Origin: JAGLTN01 sp035403325
GTDB lineage: Bacteria > Planctomycetota > Phycisphaerae > Sedimentisphaerales > Anaerobacaceae
Reading direction: 5' to 3'
Assembly: GCA_964492365.1 (NCBI GenBank)
Contig: CAZBKA010000115.1
Span: forward strand, 1-9,053
DNA: 9,053 nt
Shown here piece after piece: positions 1-7,235 of this stretch. The translations under genes were made by a program, and so were the position numbers. The number at the start of each line of letters is the position of its first letter. The first letter of the stretch is position 1. The notes below the pieces were generated by a model that was given only the letters and a program-made list of their open reading frames with translations, did not search any database and was not told where the DNA came from.

Positions 1-215
1 TGCTTGATAATATCATTAAGGGCTACATCGAGCAGGATATGTCAAGAAAAGAATTGATAGAGACCGGGATGGACGCAGAAGAAATATTAAAAGTAACATC
101 GCTTATCGACCGTAATGAATATAAGCGCAGACAATCACCGCCTGGGATCAAGATAACACCAAAAGCATTCGGGAAAGACCGCAGGATGCCTATAATTAAT
201 AGATATCGCGGATAA
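1..215 (+). CDS. nadE: Glutamine-dependent NAD+ synthetase, C-terminal end (partial)
   Basis: This is the last 70 codons of a gene that begins before the window; the first complete codon is at 3 and the TAA is at 213-215. NAD+ synthetase performs the final ATP-dependent amidation of deamido-NAD+ to NAD+ in the cytoplasm. The visible segment carries the family's conserved C-terminal signature: an R-N-E-Y-K-R-R-Q stretch, then S-P-P-G-I-K-I-T-P-K-A-F-G, then K-D-R-R-M-P-I, ending in N-R-Y-R-G. This tail is typical of the long two-domain bacterial enzymes, in which a nitrilase-like glutaminase precedes the synthetase domain, but the glutaminase half is outside the window so that form is inferred. 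The gene converges on the glycosidase gene with a 47-bp gap. Confidence 0.9.
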   Translation, partial: LDNIIKGYIEQDMSRKELIETGMDAEEILKVTSLIDRNEYKRRQSPPGIKITPKAFGKDRRMPIINRYRG

Positions 216-220
216 CAACA

Positions 221-247
221 ATTATCGCTTCGAAAAAAATAGATAAT
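221..247. terminator. Weak hairpin between convergent genes
   Basis: ATTATC at 221-226 can pair with GATAAT at 242-247 across a 15-base A-rich loop. The site lies in the short gap between the 3' ends of nadE and the glycosidase gene, where a bidirectional terminator would be expected. The stem is short and contains only one G-C pair, so this is a suggestion from position more than from strength. Confidence 0.2.
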
Positions 248-262
248 AACAATTTATTTAGT

Positions 263-3037
263 TTAGCGTTTTTTTATAGCCACCGGACCAAATAGGCCGC
301 TTATTTTCTCTTCTTCAGTGACAACGGTCCAATCCAGACACGCATTATTCATCCCTTTATACTGACGCATTGTGTTGTAGATGGTGTTGCCGATCCTGAC
401 GAACAATTTATTGCTGCCATTTTTGACGTAATCTGTTATATCAAATTCAAATGGAGGCCAAATTTTTTCGCCTACCTTTTTGTCATTTATCCACAGTTCA
501 GCAGTATAATACACTTTACCAAGGTCGAGAATAATTTTTCCATCGGTGGAATCACAATCAAAGGTTTTGGTATAATCCACGAAACCACTAAACGTATCCA
601 ACCCCCACAGATTCCAATCAGCAAGTTCTTTGTTGTCGCCCTGCTGCTGAATAAAAGAATCAGGCACAAAATTGTTTTGATCATCGGCTACTCGCACAGG
701 TTGATCATTCACATTAACTTTGACATTCCACATACCATCAAGGTTTGCTATTGTTTTCCATTGCAGCGGTTCAGTTGATCCTTCCAAAGTATTCTGGGAT
801 GGATCGAACACAAGCCAATAGGCCTGACAAGGGGCAAAACTAGCATTGAGTGTTTCACCATCTCCTGCTAACTTCGATGCGACATCTTTAATTTCTCCGG
901 TTTCGCAATCCCATATTGACGCCCTGCCTTTTACATTTTTAACTTTCAATACACAGTCCTGACTATTGTCTGTATTATTTACAAGCCAAAAGAAATCCCT
1001 GCCGTCAATTTTTCGGTGCTGCTGCATCATTTTAAATTCACCTTTTTCAAATTCAACAGGCGATTTAAGCCCAACCACATTTTCCGCCAGTAATCCATTT
1101 ATTCCTTTATCAGTCTTTTTGAAGCTGGGCAATTTTTCAAGCTCTGCCATCATCGCCTGCATTTTTGGATCATTTAGCCCGTTATCAGTCGAACCACCAG
1201 GCAAACCACCTAACGCATATACATAACCACCTTTTTTTGCAAAATTAAGGATTTTTTCTGCCACATCCAAAGGCAAAACTACAAGATGAGGCAGGACAAT
1301 AGTTTTAAACTCAAAATCTTCATAAGTGAGACGGCCATTTTCTTTTAATTTCATTTTTCTGAGATAATATCTGTCAGTGACGAGATACTCTATTCGGGCA
1401 TCCTGGAGGTGATTTACAGCATAATAATAAATTTCTTCTATTTTGTCCAGATCAGCTTTTTGACCGGTATTTGTTAACGAGTAAAAATCCCACTGGTTAA
1501 ACTCAAATATTCCACCACCATAAAGTGCCCAGACACTATCCATTGGATTGAGCAGCAGCACGTCGGGGTCCATTCGGCCTTGCGAATTTACATAGCTTGC
1601 ACGTCTGACAAAATCGCTCCACAAATGAAAATACCGCCAATAAGTATTTTCATTAAACCAATCAGGCGGATAAGGAATTGTATTCAGTTGACGGTTAAAA
1701 TTGATACCATGAGGAACAACATGATTTACTCCGAAAGCAATAATACTGTTAGCCGATTTTTTCATTGTTGCAGGTGTCATCTGCCAACCTGAACCACCTA
1801 AAGTCTCACTCATGAAACGTCTGTTTTCAAATTCACAGACAGACTGTGTCTCTTTAAAATCATATATCTGGTATGGCTTATCGATAAGACAATCATTGCC
1901 GGGCATAGTAACACTTCTTTGTGCCATGAAGAAATCACCAACCGCATAGGCTTGGAAAATCAGATTGGGGTACTTCTTAAAAATACAGTTGCTTTCCCAC
2001 AGGTTAGATATGGTGTACATATTATGTTTTTCTGCCCATTCACTTACCTTACCGAGATAGCTCTCGCTGTAAATAACAGAAACAGCCTCATACCAATCCC
2101 ATCGTGCCTTGGCGAAAACACCCCTGGTATCTTCATCAATCATCAAAGGCATTATAAGCCTGATGTCGGTACCAGTTTTCTGTTTGAATTCTTTGTCAAG
2201 GTCGTCCGACCATGCAAGTTTCCACCCATAATCACCTTCATTGTCAACAAAGACTCCTGTTACTGTTTTACCAAGTTCACCCTTTAGATGCTCAGCATAT
2301 TTTTCATGAACAAGCCCAAGAAAAACTTCCGGCAGTCTCCGATCAAGATAATTAACATTGCTGCCATCCATACCTGCATGAAACTCTTTATTAAAAGTAT
2401 AAATTCGCCAGGTTCCTTCCGGCACGGAATAATAGAATTCATCTCCTGAACCGATTATTGTTATGCTATCGTATTCAATTTTTATTGGCCAACCACTGCT
2501 GTCAAGCGGGTCGGCCTTTTTTGCTGCCACGGTAAAGAATGAAAACGGCAGCTTTACCTCAGAGGGGCCTTTAATATCCTGCACAGCCCATCTTAAAGAA
2601 ACAGCTTTTAATTCCGGATTTTTTTCCAGAACCCTACCCAGGGCCTGACCACTGGGCCAACTATATTCATCACAATAACCGATGTAGTATTTATTTTTTT
2701 CAGCAACTTCGGCGGCTTTGCTGAAACAGTCAAACCATTTATCTGTCACCCACTGGTCAGCAGGCAGACCCCATCGACCATGGACATATCCTGGGTTCAT
2801 ATGCTGTTTACACATTTCCTCTGCCATATTAGTAATTTGATTGGCATCTAAAGACTTATCCCAGAACCAAAAAGCAAACGGTGCATAGGCCATATCAGGC
2901 TCGGCGAAATCGGTTTTTAGCAGATTTGTGCTGATTGGCTTACGCTGGGCCCAATTGGATCCAACAACACAGTTACAAAAAAACGATATAACAACGAAAA
3001 TAACAACAGAAATGAGAGTGATATATCTTTTAATCAT
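263..3037 (-). CDS. Secreted GH106-like glycoside hydrolase (alpha-L-rhamnosidase-related)
   Basis: This 924-residue protein is predicted to be exported and to act on plant or algal polysaccharide. Residues 1-27 form a Sec signal peptide: MIKR, then a hydrophobic run to about 25. The catalytic (beta/alpha)8 region begins near 50 with the family hallmark 'PFAFWFWDKSLDANQI', followed by 'YVHGRWGLP' (84-92) and 'YCDEYSWPSG' (121-130). Candidate acidic catalytic residues are Glu267 in 'VFVDNEGDYGW' and Glu411 in 'SETLGGSGW', followed by 'GVNHVVPHGINF' (436-447), which resembles GH106-type enzymes. A glutamine-amidotransferase-like fold may occupy about 530-640. Residues 758-922 form a GH2-type jelly-roll sugar-binding domain ending in 'GLFGPVAIKKR'. 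The chosen ATG is preceded by a good ribosome binding site. The gene is divergent from the CotH protein. The exact substrate cannot be read from the sequence; family membership is likely but may be an unclassified relative of GH106. Confidence 0.85.
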   Translation of the reverse strand: MIKRYITLISVVIFVVISFFCNCVVGSNWAQRKPISTNLLKTDFAEPDMAYAPFAFWFWDKSLDANQITNMAEEMCKQHMNPGYVHGRWGLPADQWVTDKWFDCFSKAAEVAEKNKYYIGYCDEYSWPSGQALGRVLEKNPELKAVSLRWAVQDIKGPSEVKLPFSFFTVAAKKADPLDSSGWPIKIEYDSITIIGSGDEFYYSVPEGTWRIYTFNKEFHAGMDGSNVNYLDRRLPEVFLGLVHEKYAEHLKGELGKTVTGVFVDNEGDYGWKLAWSDDLDKEFKQKTGTDIRLIMPLMIDEDTRGVFAKARWDWYEAVSVIYSESYLGKVSEWAEKHNMYTISNLWESNCIFKKYPNLIFQAYAVGDFFMAQRSVTMPGNDCLIDKPYQIYDFKETQSVCEFENRRFMSETLGGSGWQMTPATMKKSANSIIAFGVNHVVPHGINFNRQLNTIPYPPDWFNENTYWRYFHLWSDFVRRASYVNSQGRMDPDVLLLNPMDSVWALYGGGIFEFNQWDFYSLTNTGQKADLDKIEEIYYYAVNHLQDARIEYLVTDRYYLRKMKLKENGRLTYEDFEFKTIVLPHLVVLPLDVAEKILNFAKKGGYVYALGGLPGGSTDNGLNDPKMQAMMAELEKLPSFKKTDKGINGLLAENVVGLKSPVEFEKGEFKMMQQHRKIDGRDFFWLVNNTDNSQDCVLKVKNVKGRASIWDCETGEIKDVASKLAGDGETLNASFAPCQAYWLVFDPSQNTLEGSTEPLQWKTIANLDGMWNVKVNVNDQPVRVADDQNNFVPDSFIQQQGDNKELADWNLWGLDTFSGFVDYTKTFDCDSTDGKIILDLGKVYYTAELWINDKKVGEKIWPPFEFDITDYVKNGSNKLFVRIGNTIYNTMRQYKGMNNACLDWTVVTEEEKISGLFGPVAIKKR

Positions 3038-3047
3038 AATTACCGCG

Positions 3048-3055
3048 CCTTTCCT
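3048..3055 (-). promoter_or_regulatory. Ribosome binding site of the glycosidase gene
   Basis: On the minus strand the sequence reads AGGAAAGG, ten bases before the ATG at 3037. This purine-rich Shine-Dalgarno-like site supports the chosen start, which also begins a complete signal peptide. Confidence 0.6.
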
Positions 3056-3079
3056 AAAAATGTGGATTGAATACGGATA

Positions 3080-3108
3080 TGTATAATGACAAGTGCTGAA
3101 AGCGTCAA
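3080..3108 (-). promoter_or_regulatory. Sigma70-like promoter for the glycosidase gene
   Basis: On the minus strand there is TTGACG (3103-3108, 5 of 6 consensus), a 17-bp spacer, then TATACA (3080-3085, 4 of 6). Transcription would begin near 3073 and give a leader of about 35 bases before the ATG. Its -35 box lies 16 bp from the -35 box of the oppositely directed promoter, so both genes share one regulatory region. Confidence 0.5.
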
Positions 3109-3124
3109 GAAAAACCTTAATTCG

Positions 3125-3153
3125 TTGACTTTTTATTAATATTATGTTAGAAT
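3125..3153 (+). promoter_or_regulatory. Sigma70-like promoter for the CotH protein gene
   Basis: TTGACT (3125-3130, 5 of 6) is followed by an exact 17-bp spacer and TAGAAT (3148-3153, 5 of 6). Transcription would begin near 3160, which leaves a leader of about 109 bases before the preferred start at 3269. This is the best promoter match in the window. Confidence 0.55.
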
Positions 3154-3268
3154 TCGGCGAGTTTATAATACTGTAGTGAATGCTGAGAGAAACTACACAA
3201 AAGAATGTTTTAGAGTCACAGTAGAAAATAGCCTTGGCGTTAAAATCTATTTTGCGAGAGAGTTGTGT

Positions 3269-6200
3269 ATGACTAAAATAAAACAGCTATTGTCCATCCT
3301 TGCGGTTATTTCCCTATTTGTGTTGCCGGCAGTATCAAAAGTGTGTCCCCCTGGTGACCTGAACGGCGACTGTTATATTGATTTTTATGATATATCAGTT
3401 ATGGCACAACAATGGTTAAACCCAGATTGCTCAGAACAGGGGCTGACTTCTTACTGGCAATTTGATGAGAATACCGGAAATGTCGCTCATGACAGTGCAG
3501 GTGAAAACCATGCATCGATAATCGGAGCAACCTGGGAAAAAGGTAAATCGGGCACTGCTTTGAATTTTGGCAGTTATGGCGATTGTGTTGATATACCCAA
3601 TCTCGATCTGAGCGGCACCTGGACAATCTGCTTTTGGGTAAATGCACATTCCAAGGCAGCTTCGGCAGTAGGTTCAATGGTATTTGGAAATGCTAATGAA
3701 ATAAATAATTACTTCCGTATTATTCCAAATTACAATGCAAGATTACGAAATAACGCTGGCCAAGATGTTATATGGAGTAACGACTCAGACTTCTGCGAAA
3801 GATGGAGGCTGGTAACAATAGTTGCAGATCAGACTGGTATAGAGCTTTATCTTGATGGGATGAGCCAGGGCAAGACACAGGTTAGCACAGAGTTCAAGCT
3901 TTATCATATCGGCAGAGGACACACCAATAACACTTACGATTTTTATGGACTGATTGATGAATTTAAAGTCTATAACAGAAGCCTTTCGGCGGAAGAAATT
4001 CTGGCTCTGGCAAAAACAGGCACCAGTGTTCTAAATTGCGGCAATCTCAACGGGACAGACGGAATAAATATGGATGATTATGCATTACTGTCTGAGAACT
4101 GGCAAACACGAGGCCCGGATATTGTAATAAATGAATTCATGGCATCCAACAGCGATACGCTGTCAACCGTGGTTGAAGATCAAACAATATTTCCTGACTG
4201 GATAGAATTGTACAACCAGACGCAGGACAGTATCGATCTTAGCGGATGGTACCTGACTGATAATATTATCGACGTGGATGGATACTGGAGAATACCTGAC
4301 GGAGTTACTATAGACGCTGACGAATACATGATTATTTTTGCTTCCGGTCTGGATACAGCAGACAGCAACGGATACCTGCACACAAATTTCAAGCTTGACG
4401 TCGATGGTGAGTACATCGGTCTCATCAGACCTGACAAACAGAGTATTGCCTTTGACTATACATACGGGTATCCGCAACAATATATGGATATTTCTTTCGG
4501 TATGAATGGTGATATTGATAACCCCGTTTATTTTGGCACTGCAACACCTGGTGCAGTAAATGCAATAGCAACAGCTATAATGCCGACAATTGTGCAACCA
4601 GGAAGATTTTTTTCTGGAAATTTGGTAGTAGAAATAAGAAAAGCTACGCCTGAGGACACTGTACGCTATACTTTAAACGGCAATGATCCAACAGAAGATT
4701 CTGCTGTTTATACCGACGCGATAACAATAACAAACACAATAACATTGAAAGCGGCTTCATTCAGGTCCGGCTATGAGATGAGCCCAATTGCATGCGAGAA
4801 GTATTCAAAATTAAATGCAGATGTACTGGGTTTTAGCTCTAACCTGCCGATACTGATAGTTGATACATTTAACACAGAGATACCTATTCCGCCGGACAGG
4901 AAAACTTCGGTGCCAAAGGTTCTGACGCTTTCCACTGTAATAAACATTAACAGCACAGGACGAGCATCTATAACCGATGAGCCTGAGTATAAAGGGCGGG
5001 CTGGTATCAGCATTCGAGGTTCCAGCTCGGAGTACTTCCCCAAGAAAATGTATCACCTTGAAACATGGAATATGTATAATCAAGATACAGACGTCGAATT
5101 TCTGGATTTGCCTAAAGAGTCTGACTGGGTTTTATATGCGCCATATACGGATAAGACCATGATGCGTAATGCATTGTCGTATAAATGGTGGGCAGATACA
5201 GGCAGATATTCTGTCAGGACACGTTTCGTAGAGATGTTTCTCAATGTTGATGACAGCAGCGTATCACTTTCTGACTATGTCGGAGTATATGTAATAGAAG
5301 AAAAAATCAAACGCGACGAAAACAGAGTCAATATTGCAAAACTCAGCCGATGGGATAATGAAGAACCGGAAGTAACTGGCGGATATATGATCAAACGCGA
5401 CCGGGCAGATCCTAATGACTTTGGTTTTGGCTGTATGTTAGGTTATGTCTATTATGTTGAGCCTAAAGAAGAAGAAGTAACTCCACAGCAAGCCACATGG
5501 ATACAGCAATATATATCTCATTATGAAACAGTATTAAAATCTACCTACATGGCGGACCCGAATAATGGTTATGCAAAATATATCGATGTTGATTCATTTT
5601 TAGATTATCAGCTATTTAATGAAATATTAAAAGACGCTGACGCATACGGTTTGAGCACTTTCATGTACAAAGACAGAGGCGGTAAGCTTACGATGGGGCC
5701 TGTATGGGATCATAATCTCTCATTAGGAAACGCATTTTATGGCGGAGGCGGCGGCTCGTATAATCCTGTAGGCTGGAACTGGCAAGACCAGGGAATCCCC
5801 TACGATTGGTATAGAAAATTGTTCCTTGACCCTGAGTTTCAATTACAACATGCCGACCATTGGTGGCATCTTAGAAACACTGTCTTTGATGTAAACAATA
5901 TAATGGACGACATTGACGGCTTTGCGGAGGTATTAAGAGAGTCAGCGGACAGAAATTTTAACAGATGGAAAATATGGGTTGATCCGAACCTTGAAAGCCC
6001 GCTGCCAGAAGGCACTGAGCCACACGTCTGGGATGAACCTAATATCCAACCATACTGGATAGAAGTAAGCATTCTTAACGGATGGGTTTGGCCTAATAAA
6101 TATTTCGGGACACCTAAAAATCCCAGAACTTATCAGGATGAAATTAACTGGATGAAAGGCTGGATCGTTGACCGGATTAACTGGATGGATAGTCAATTTG

Positions 6201-6946
6201 TAAAACCACCGATATTTAATCAGCAAGGCGGACAGATTGACATCGGATTTGAGCTTACCATCACAAAACCTGACGGAGTATCGGGGAAAATTTATTACAC
6301 CATTGACGGCACTGACCCGCATCGGATATCACAGTCTTCTCCAACGGCATCGGCAATAGAATATACCGGACCAATAACAATGACAAAGAGCGTTGAGATA
6401 CAGGCTCGAGTCCTTGATGGGACTAAATGGCTGCCACTGAATAAAGCTACATTCTCCGTTGGTCTGGTCACAGATAATCTCAGGATTACTGAAATAATGT
6501 ACCACCCACAGGATGAACCCGACGGGGACCCGAATGCTGAATTCATTGAGCTTAAAAACATCGGAACCGAGGATATAAATTTAAATTTTGTAAATTTTAC
6601 AAACGGAATTTATTTCACTTTCGGCGATATTACCCTGGCTGCAGGAGGCTATATAGTTGTTATAAAAGATACTTCTGCCTTCGAAGCTCAATATGGAAGC
6701 TCAATAAATATTGCGGGCGTATACGATGGAAGTCTTAGCAACGGCGGTGAAACATTAGCACTGGAAGACGCAACTGGTAATACTATTCAAGAATTCAAGT
6801 ATAGAGATAACTGGTATCCGACAACTGACGGCAATGGATATTCACTGACAATTATTAACCCAGCTAATTCTGATTTGCAAAGCTGGTCGTTACCTGGAGC
6901 ATGGCGTCCCAGTTACATCATCGGCGGAACCCCTGGAACAGATTAA
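3269..6946 (+). CDS. Secreted multidomain CotH-kinase protein with LamG, split dockerin-like, LTD and chitobiase-C domains
   Basis: This is a 1225-residue exported protein. The reading frame is open back to an ATG at 3176, but starting at 3269 puts a signal peptide (MTKIKQ plus hydrophobic residues to about 24) at the N terminus, so 3269 is preferred; the AG-rich tract at 3256-3262 is only a weak ribosome site. Domains, by eye: dockerin-like repeat 29-50; LamG/concanavalin lectin about 57-251 with 'LIDEFKVYNRSLSAEEI'; second dockerin-like repeat 256-279; lamin-tail domain (LTD) 283-432 with 'INEFMASN'; chitobiase-C-like 'VRYTLNGNDPTEDS' at 439-514; CotH domain about 526-975; second chitobiase-C 'IYYTIDGTDP' at 979-1066; second LTD 1070-1225 with 'ITEIMYHP'. 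CotH motifs visible are 'SDWVLYAPYTDKTMMRNAL', 'GVYVIEEKIKRDENRVNI', 'TGGYMIKRD', 'NEILKDADAY' and 'GPVWDHNLSLGN'. CotH proteins are atypical, Fam20C-like secreted kinases in Bacillus spore coats; the substrate here is unknown. No C-terminal sorting motif is visible. Confidence 0.9.
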   Translation: MTKIKQLLSILAVISLFVLPAVSKVCPPGDLNGDCYIDFYDISVMAQQWLNPDCSEQGLTSYWQFDENTGNVAHDSAGENHASIIGATWEKGKSGTALNFGSYGDCVDIPNLDLSGTWTICFWVNAHSKAASAVGSMVFGNANEINNYFRIIPNYNARLRNNAGQDVIWSNDSDFCERWRLVTIVADQTGIELYLDGMSQGKTQVSTEFKLYHIGRGHTNNTYDFYGLIDEFKVYNRSLSAEEILALAKTGTSVLNCGNLNGTDGINMDDYALLSENWQTRGPDIVINEFMASNSDTLSTVVEDQTIFPDWIELYNQTQDSIDLSGWYLTDNIIDVDGYWRIPDGVTIDADEYMIIFASGLDTADSNGYLHTNFKLDVDGEYIGLIRPDKQSIAFDYTYGYPQQYMDISFGMNGDIDNPVYFGTATPGAVNAIATAIMPTIVQPGRFFSGNLVVEIRKATPEDTVRYTLNGNDPTEDSAVYTDAITITNTITLKAASFRSGYEMSPIACEKYSKLNADVLGFSSNLPILIVDTFNTEIPIPPDRKTSVPKVLTLSTVININSTGRASITDEPEYKGRAGISIRGSSSEYFPKKMYHLETWNMYNQDTDVEFLDLPKESDWVLYAPYTDKTMMRNALSYKWWADTGRYSVRTRFVEMFLNVDDSSVSLSDYVGVYVIEEKIKRDENRVNIAKLSRWDNEEPEVTGGYMIKRDRADPNDFGFGCMLGYVYYVEPKEEEVTPQQATWIQQYISHYETVLKSTYMADPNNGYAKYIDVDSFLDYQLFNEILKDADAYGLSTFMYKDRGGKLTMGPVWDHNLSLGNAFYGGGGGSYNPVGWNWQDQGIPYDWYRKLFLDPEFQLQHADHWWHLRNTVFDVNNIMDDIDGFAEVLRESADRNFNRWKIWVDPNLESPLPEGTEPHVWDEPNIQPYWIEVSILNGWVWPNKYFGTPKNPRTYQDEINWMKGWIVDRINWMDSQFVKPPIFNQQGGQIDIGFELTITKPDGVSGKIYYTIDGTDPHRISQSSPTASAIEYTGPITMTKSVEIQARVLDGTKWLPLNKATFSVGLVTDNLRITEIMYHPQDEPDGDPNAEFIELKNIGTEDINLNFVNFTNGIYFTFGDITLAAGGYIVVIKDTSAFEAQYGSSINIAGVYDGSLSNGGETLALEDATGNTIQEFKYRDNWYPTTDGNGYSLTIINPANSDLQSWSLPGAWRPSYIIGGTPGTD

Positions 6947-7078
6947 AAAGGCAAAGAACGATAATTAGCAAAACAACAACTAACTATGAGATTTTTCTCA
7001 AAGTCAGGAATAATATTGGAACTTAAAATTCATCTTAAACGATTGTTAAATATGGATGTATAATTTAGAAGTTTATTC

Positions 7079-7107
7079 TTGACTGCTGCGGAGAAATAAT
7101 GTTTATT
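7079..7107 (+). promoter_or_regulatory. Possible promoter for the OmpA-like lipoprotein gene
   Basis: TTGACT (7079-7084, 5 of 6) is followed by a 17-bp spacer and TTTATT (7102-7107, 4 of 6). The -35 hexamer is identical to that of the CotH-gene promoter. The predicted start near 7113 gives a leader of about 120 bases. A perfect TATAAT at 7059-7064 lies just upstream but has only a poor -35 partner, and could be an alternative promoter. Confidence 0.35.
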
Positions 7108-7150
7108 TGTACTTAGGGTTTTGTTAAAAACTCAGCCTTGCATAAGTACA
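7108..7150 (+). promoter_or_regulatory. Two-tier stem-loop upstream of the lipoprotein gene
   Basis: TGTACTTA (7108-7115) pairs perfectly with TAAGTACA (7143-7150). Directly inside it, GGGTTTT (7116-7122) pairs with AAAACTC (7127-7133), with one G-U pair and a GTTA loop. The two helices are contiguous on the 5' side and separated by a nine-base bulge (7134-7142) on the 3' side. No U-tract follows, so it is not a normal intrinsic terminator. It could be a stabilising leader structure, a transcript-end structure for the upstream gene, or a DNA operator formed by the outer repeat. Confidence 0.4.
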
Positions 7151-7189
7151 TGTCAATTCAGCACTTGCAGGGTTTAATTTTAAAGAAAA

Positions 7190-7234
7190 ATGAAAAAAAT
7201 TTCGTACTTGGTAATTTCTTGGAAAGGATTTTAA
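7190..7234 (+). CDS. Possible 14-residue leader peptide
   Basis: ATG at 7190 opens a 14-codon frame (MKKISYLVISWKGF) whose TAA (7232-7234) ends one base before the lipoprotein ATG at 7236. The frame runs through the lipoprotein ribosome binding site, so translation of it could couple to the downstream gene. Its own upstream sequence is only A-rich. At this length it may be a chance frame. Confidence 0.2.
   Translation: MKKISYLVISWKGF
7221..7228 (+). promoter_or_regulatory. Ribosome binding site of the lipoprotein gene
   Basis: GGAAAGGA lies seven bases before the ATG at 7236 and fixes this start, which also gives a complete lipoprotein signal peptide. Confidence 0.7.
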
Positions 7235-7235
7235 G

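Noticed and set aside
966..2648. Several plus-strand open frames of 60-122 codons inside the glycosidase gene
   Set aside because: They are antisense shadows of a gene with clear domain motifs; none shows a recognisable domain.
2975..3037. Possible lipoprotein signal on the glycosidase (Cys21 after a hydrophobic run)
   Set aside because: The residues before Cys21 are S-F-F, which do not fit a lipobox; an ordinary Sec signal peptide is more likely.
3176..3268. Upstream in-frame ATG giving a 31-residue N-terminal extension to the CotH protein
   Set aside because: It has no ribosome site, lies about 16 bases after the predicted transcription start, and would bury the signal peptide; the ATG at 3269 gives a normal exported protein.
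6987..7000. TGAGA-TTTT-TCTCA hairpin as terminator of the CotH gene
   Set aside because: The stem is only five base pairs and no T-tract follows; it is likely chance.
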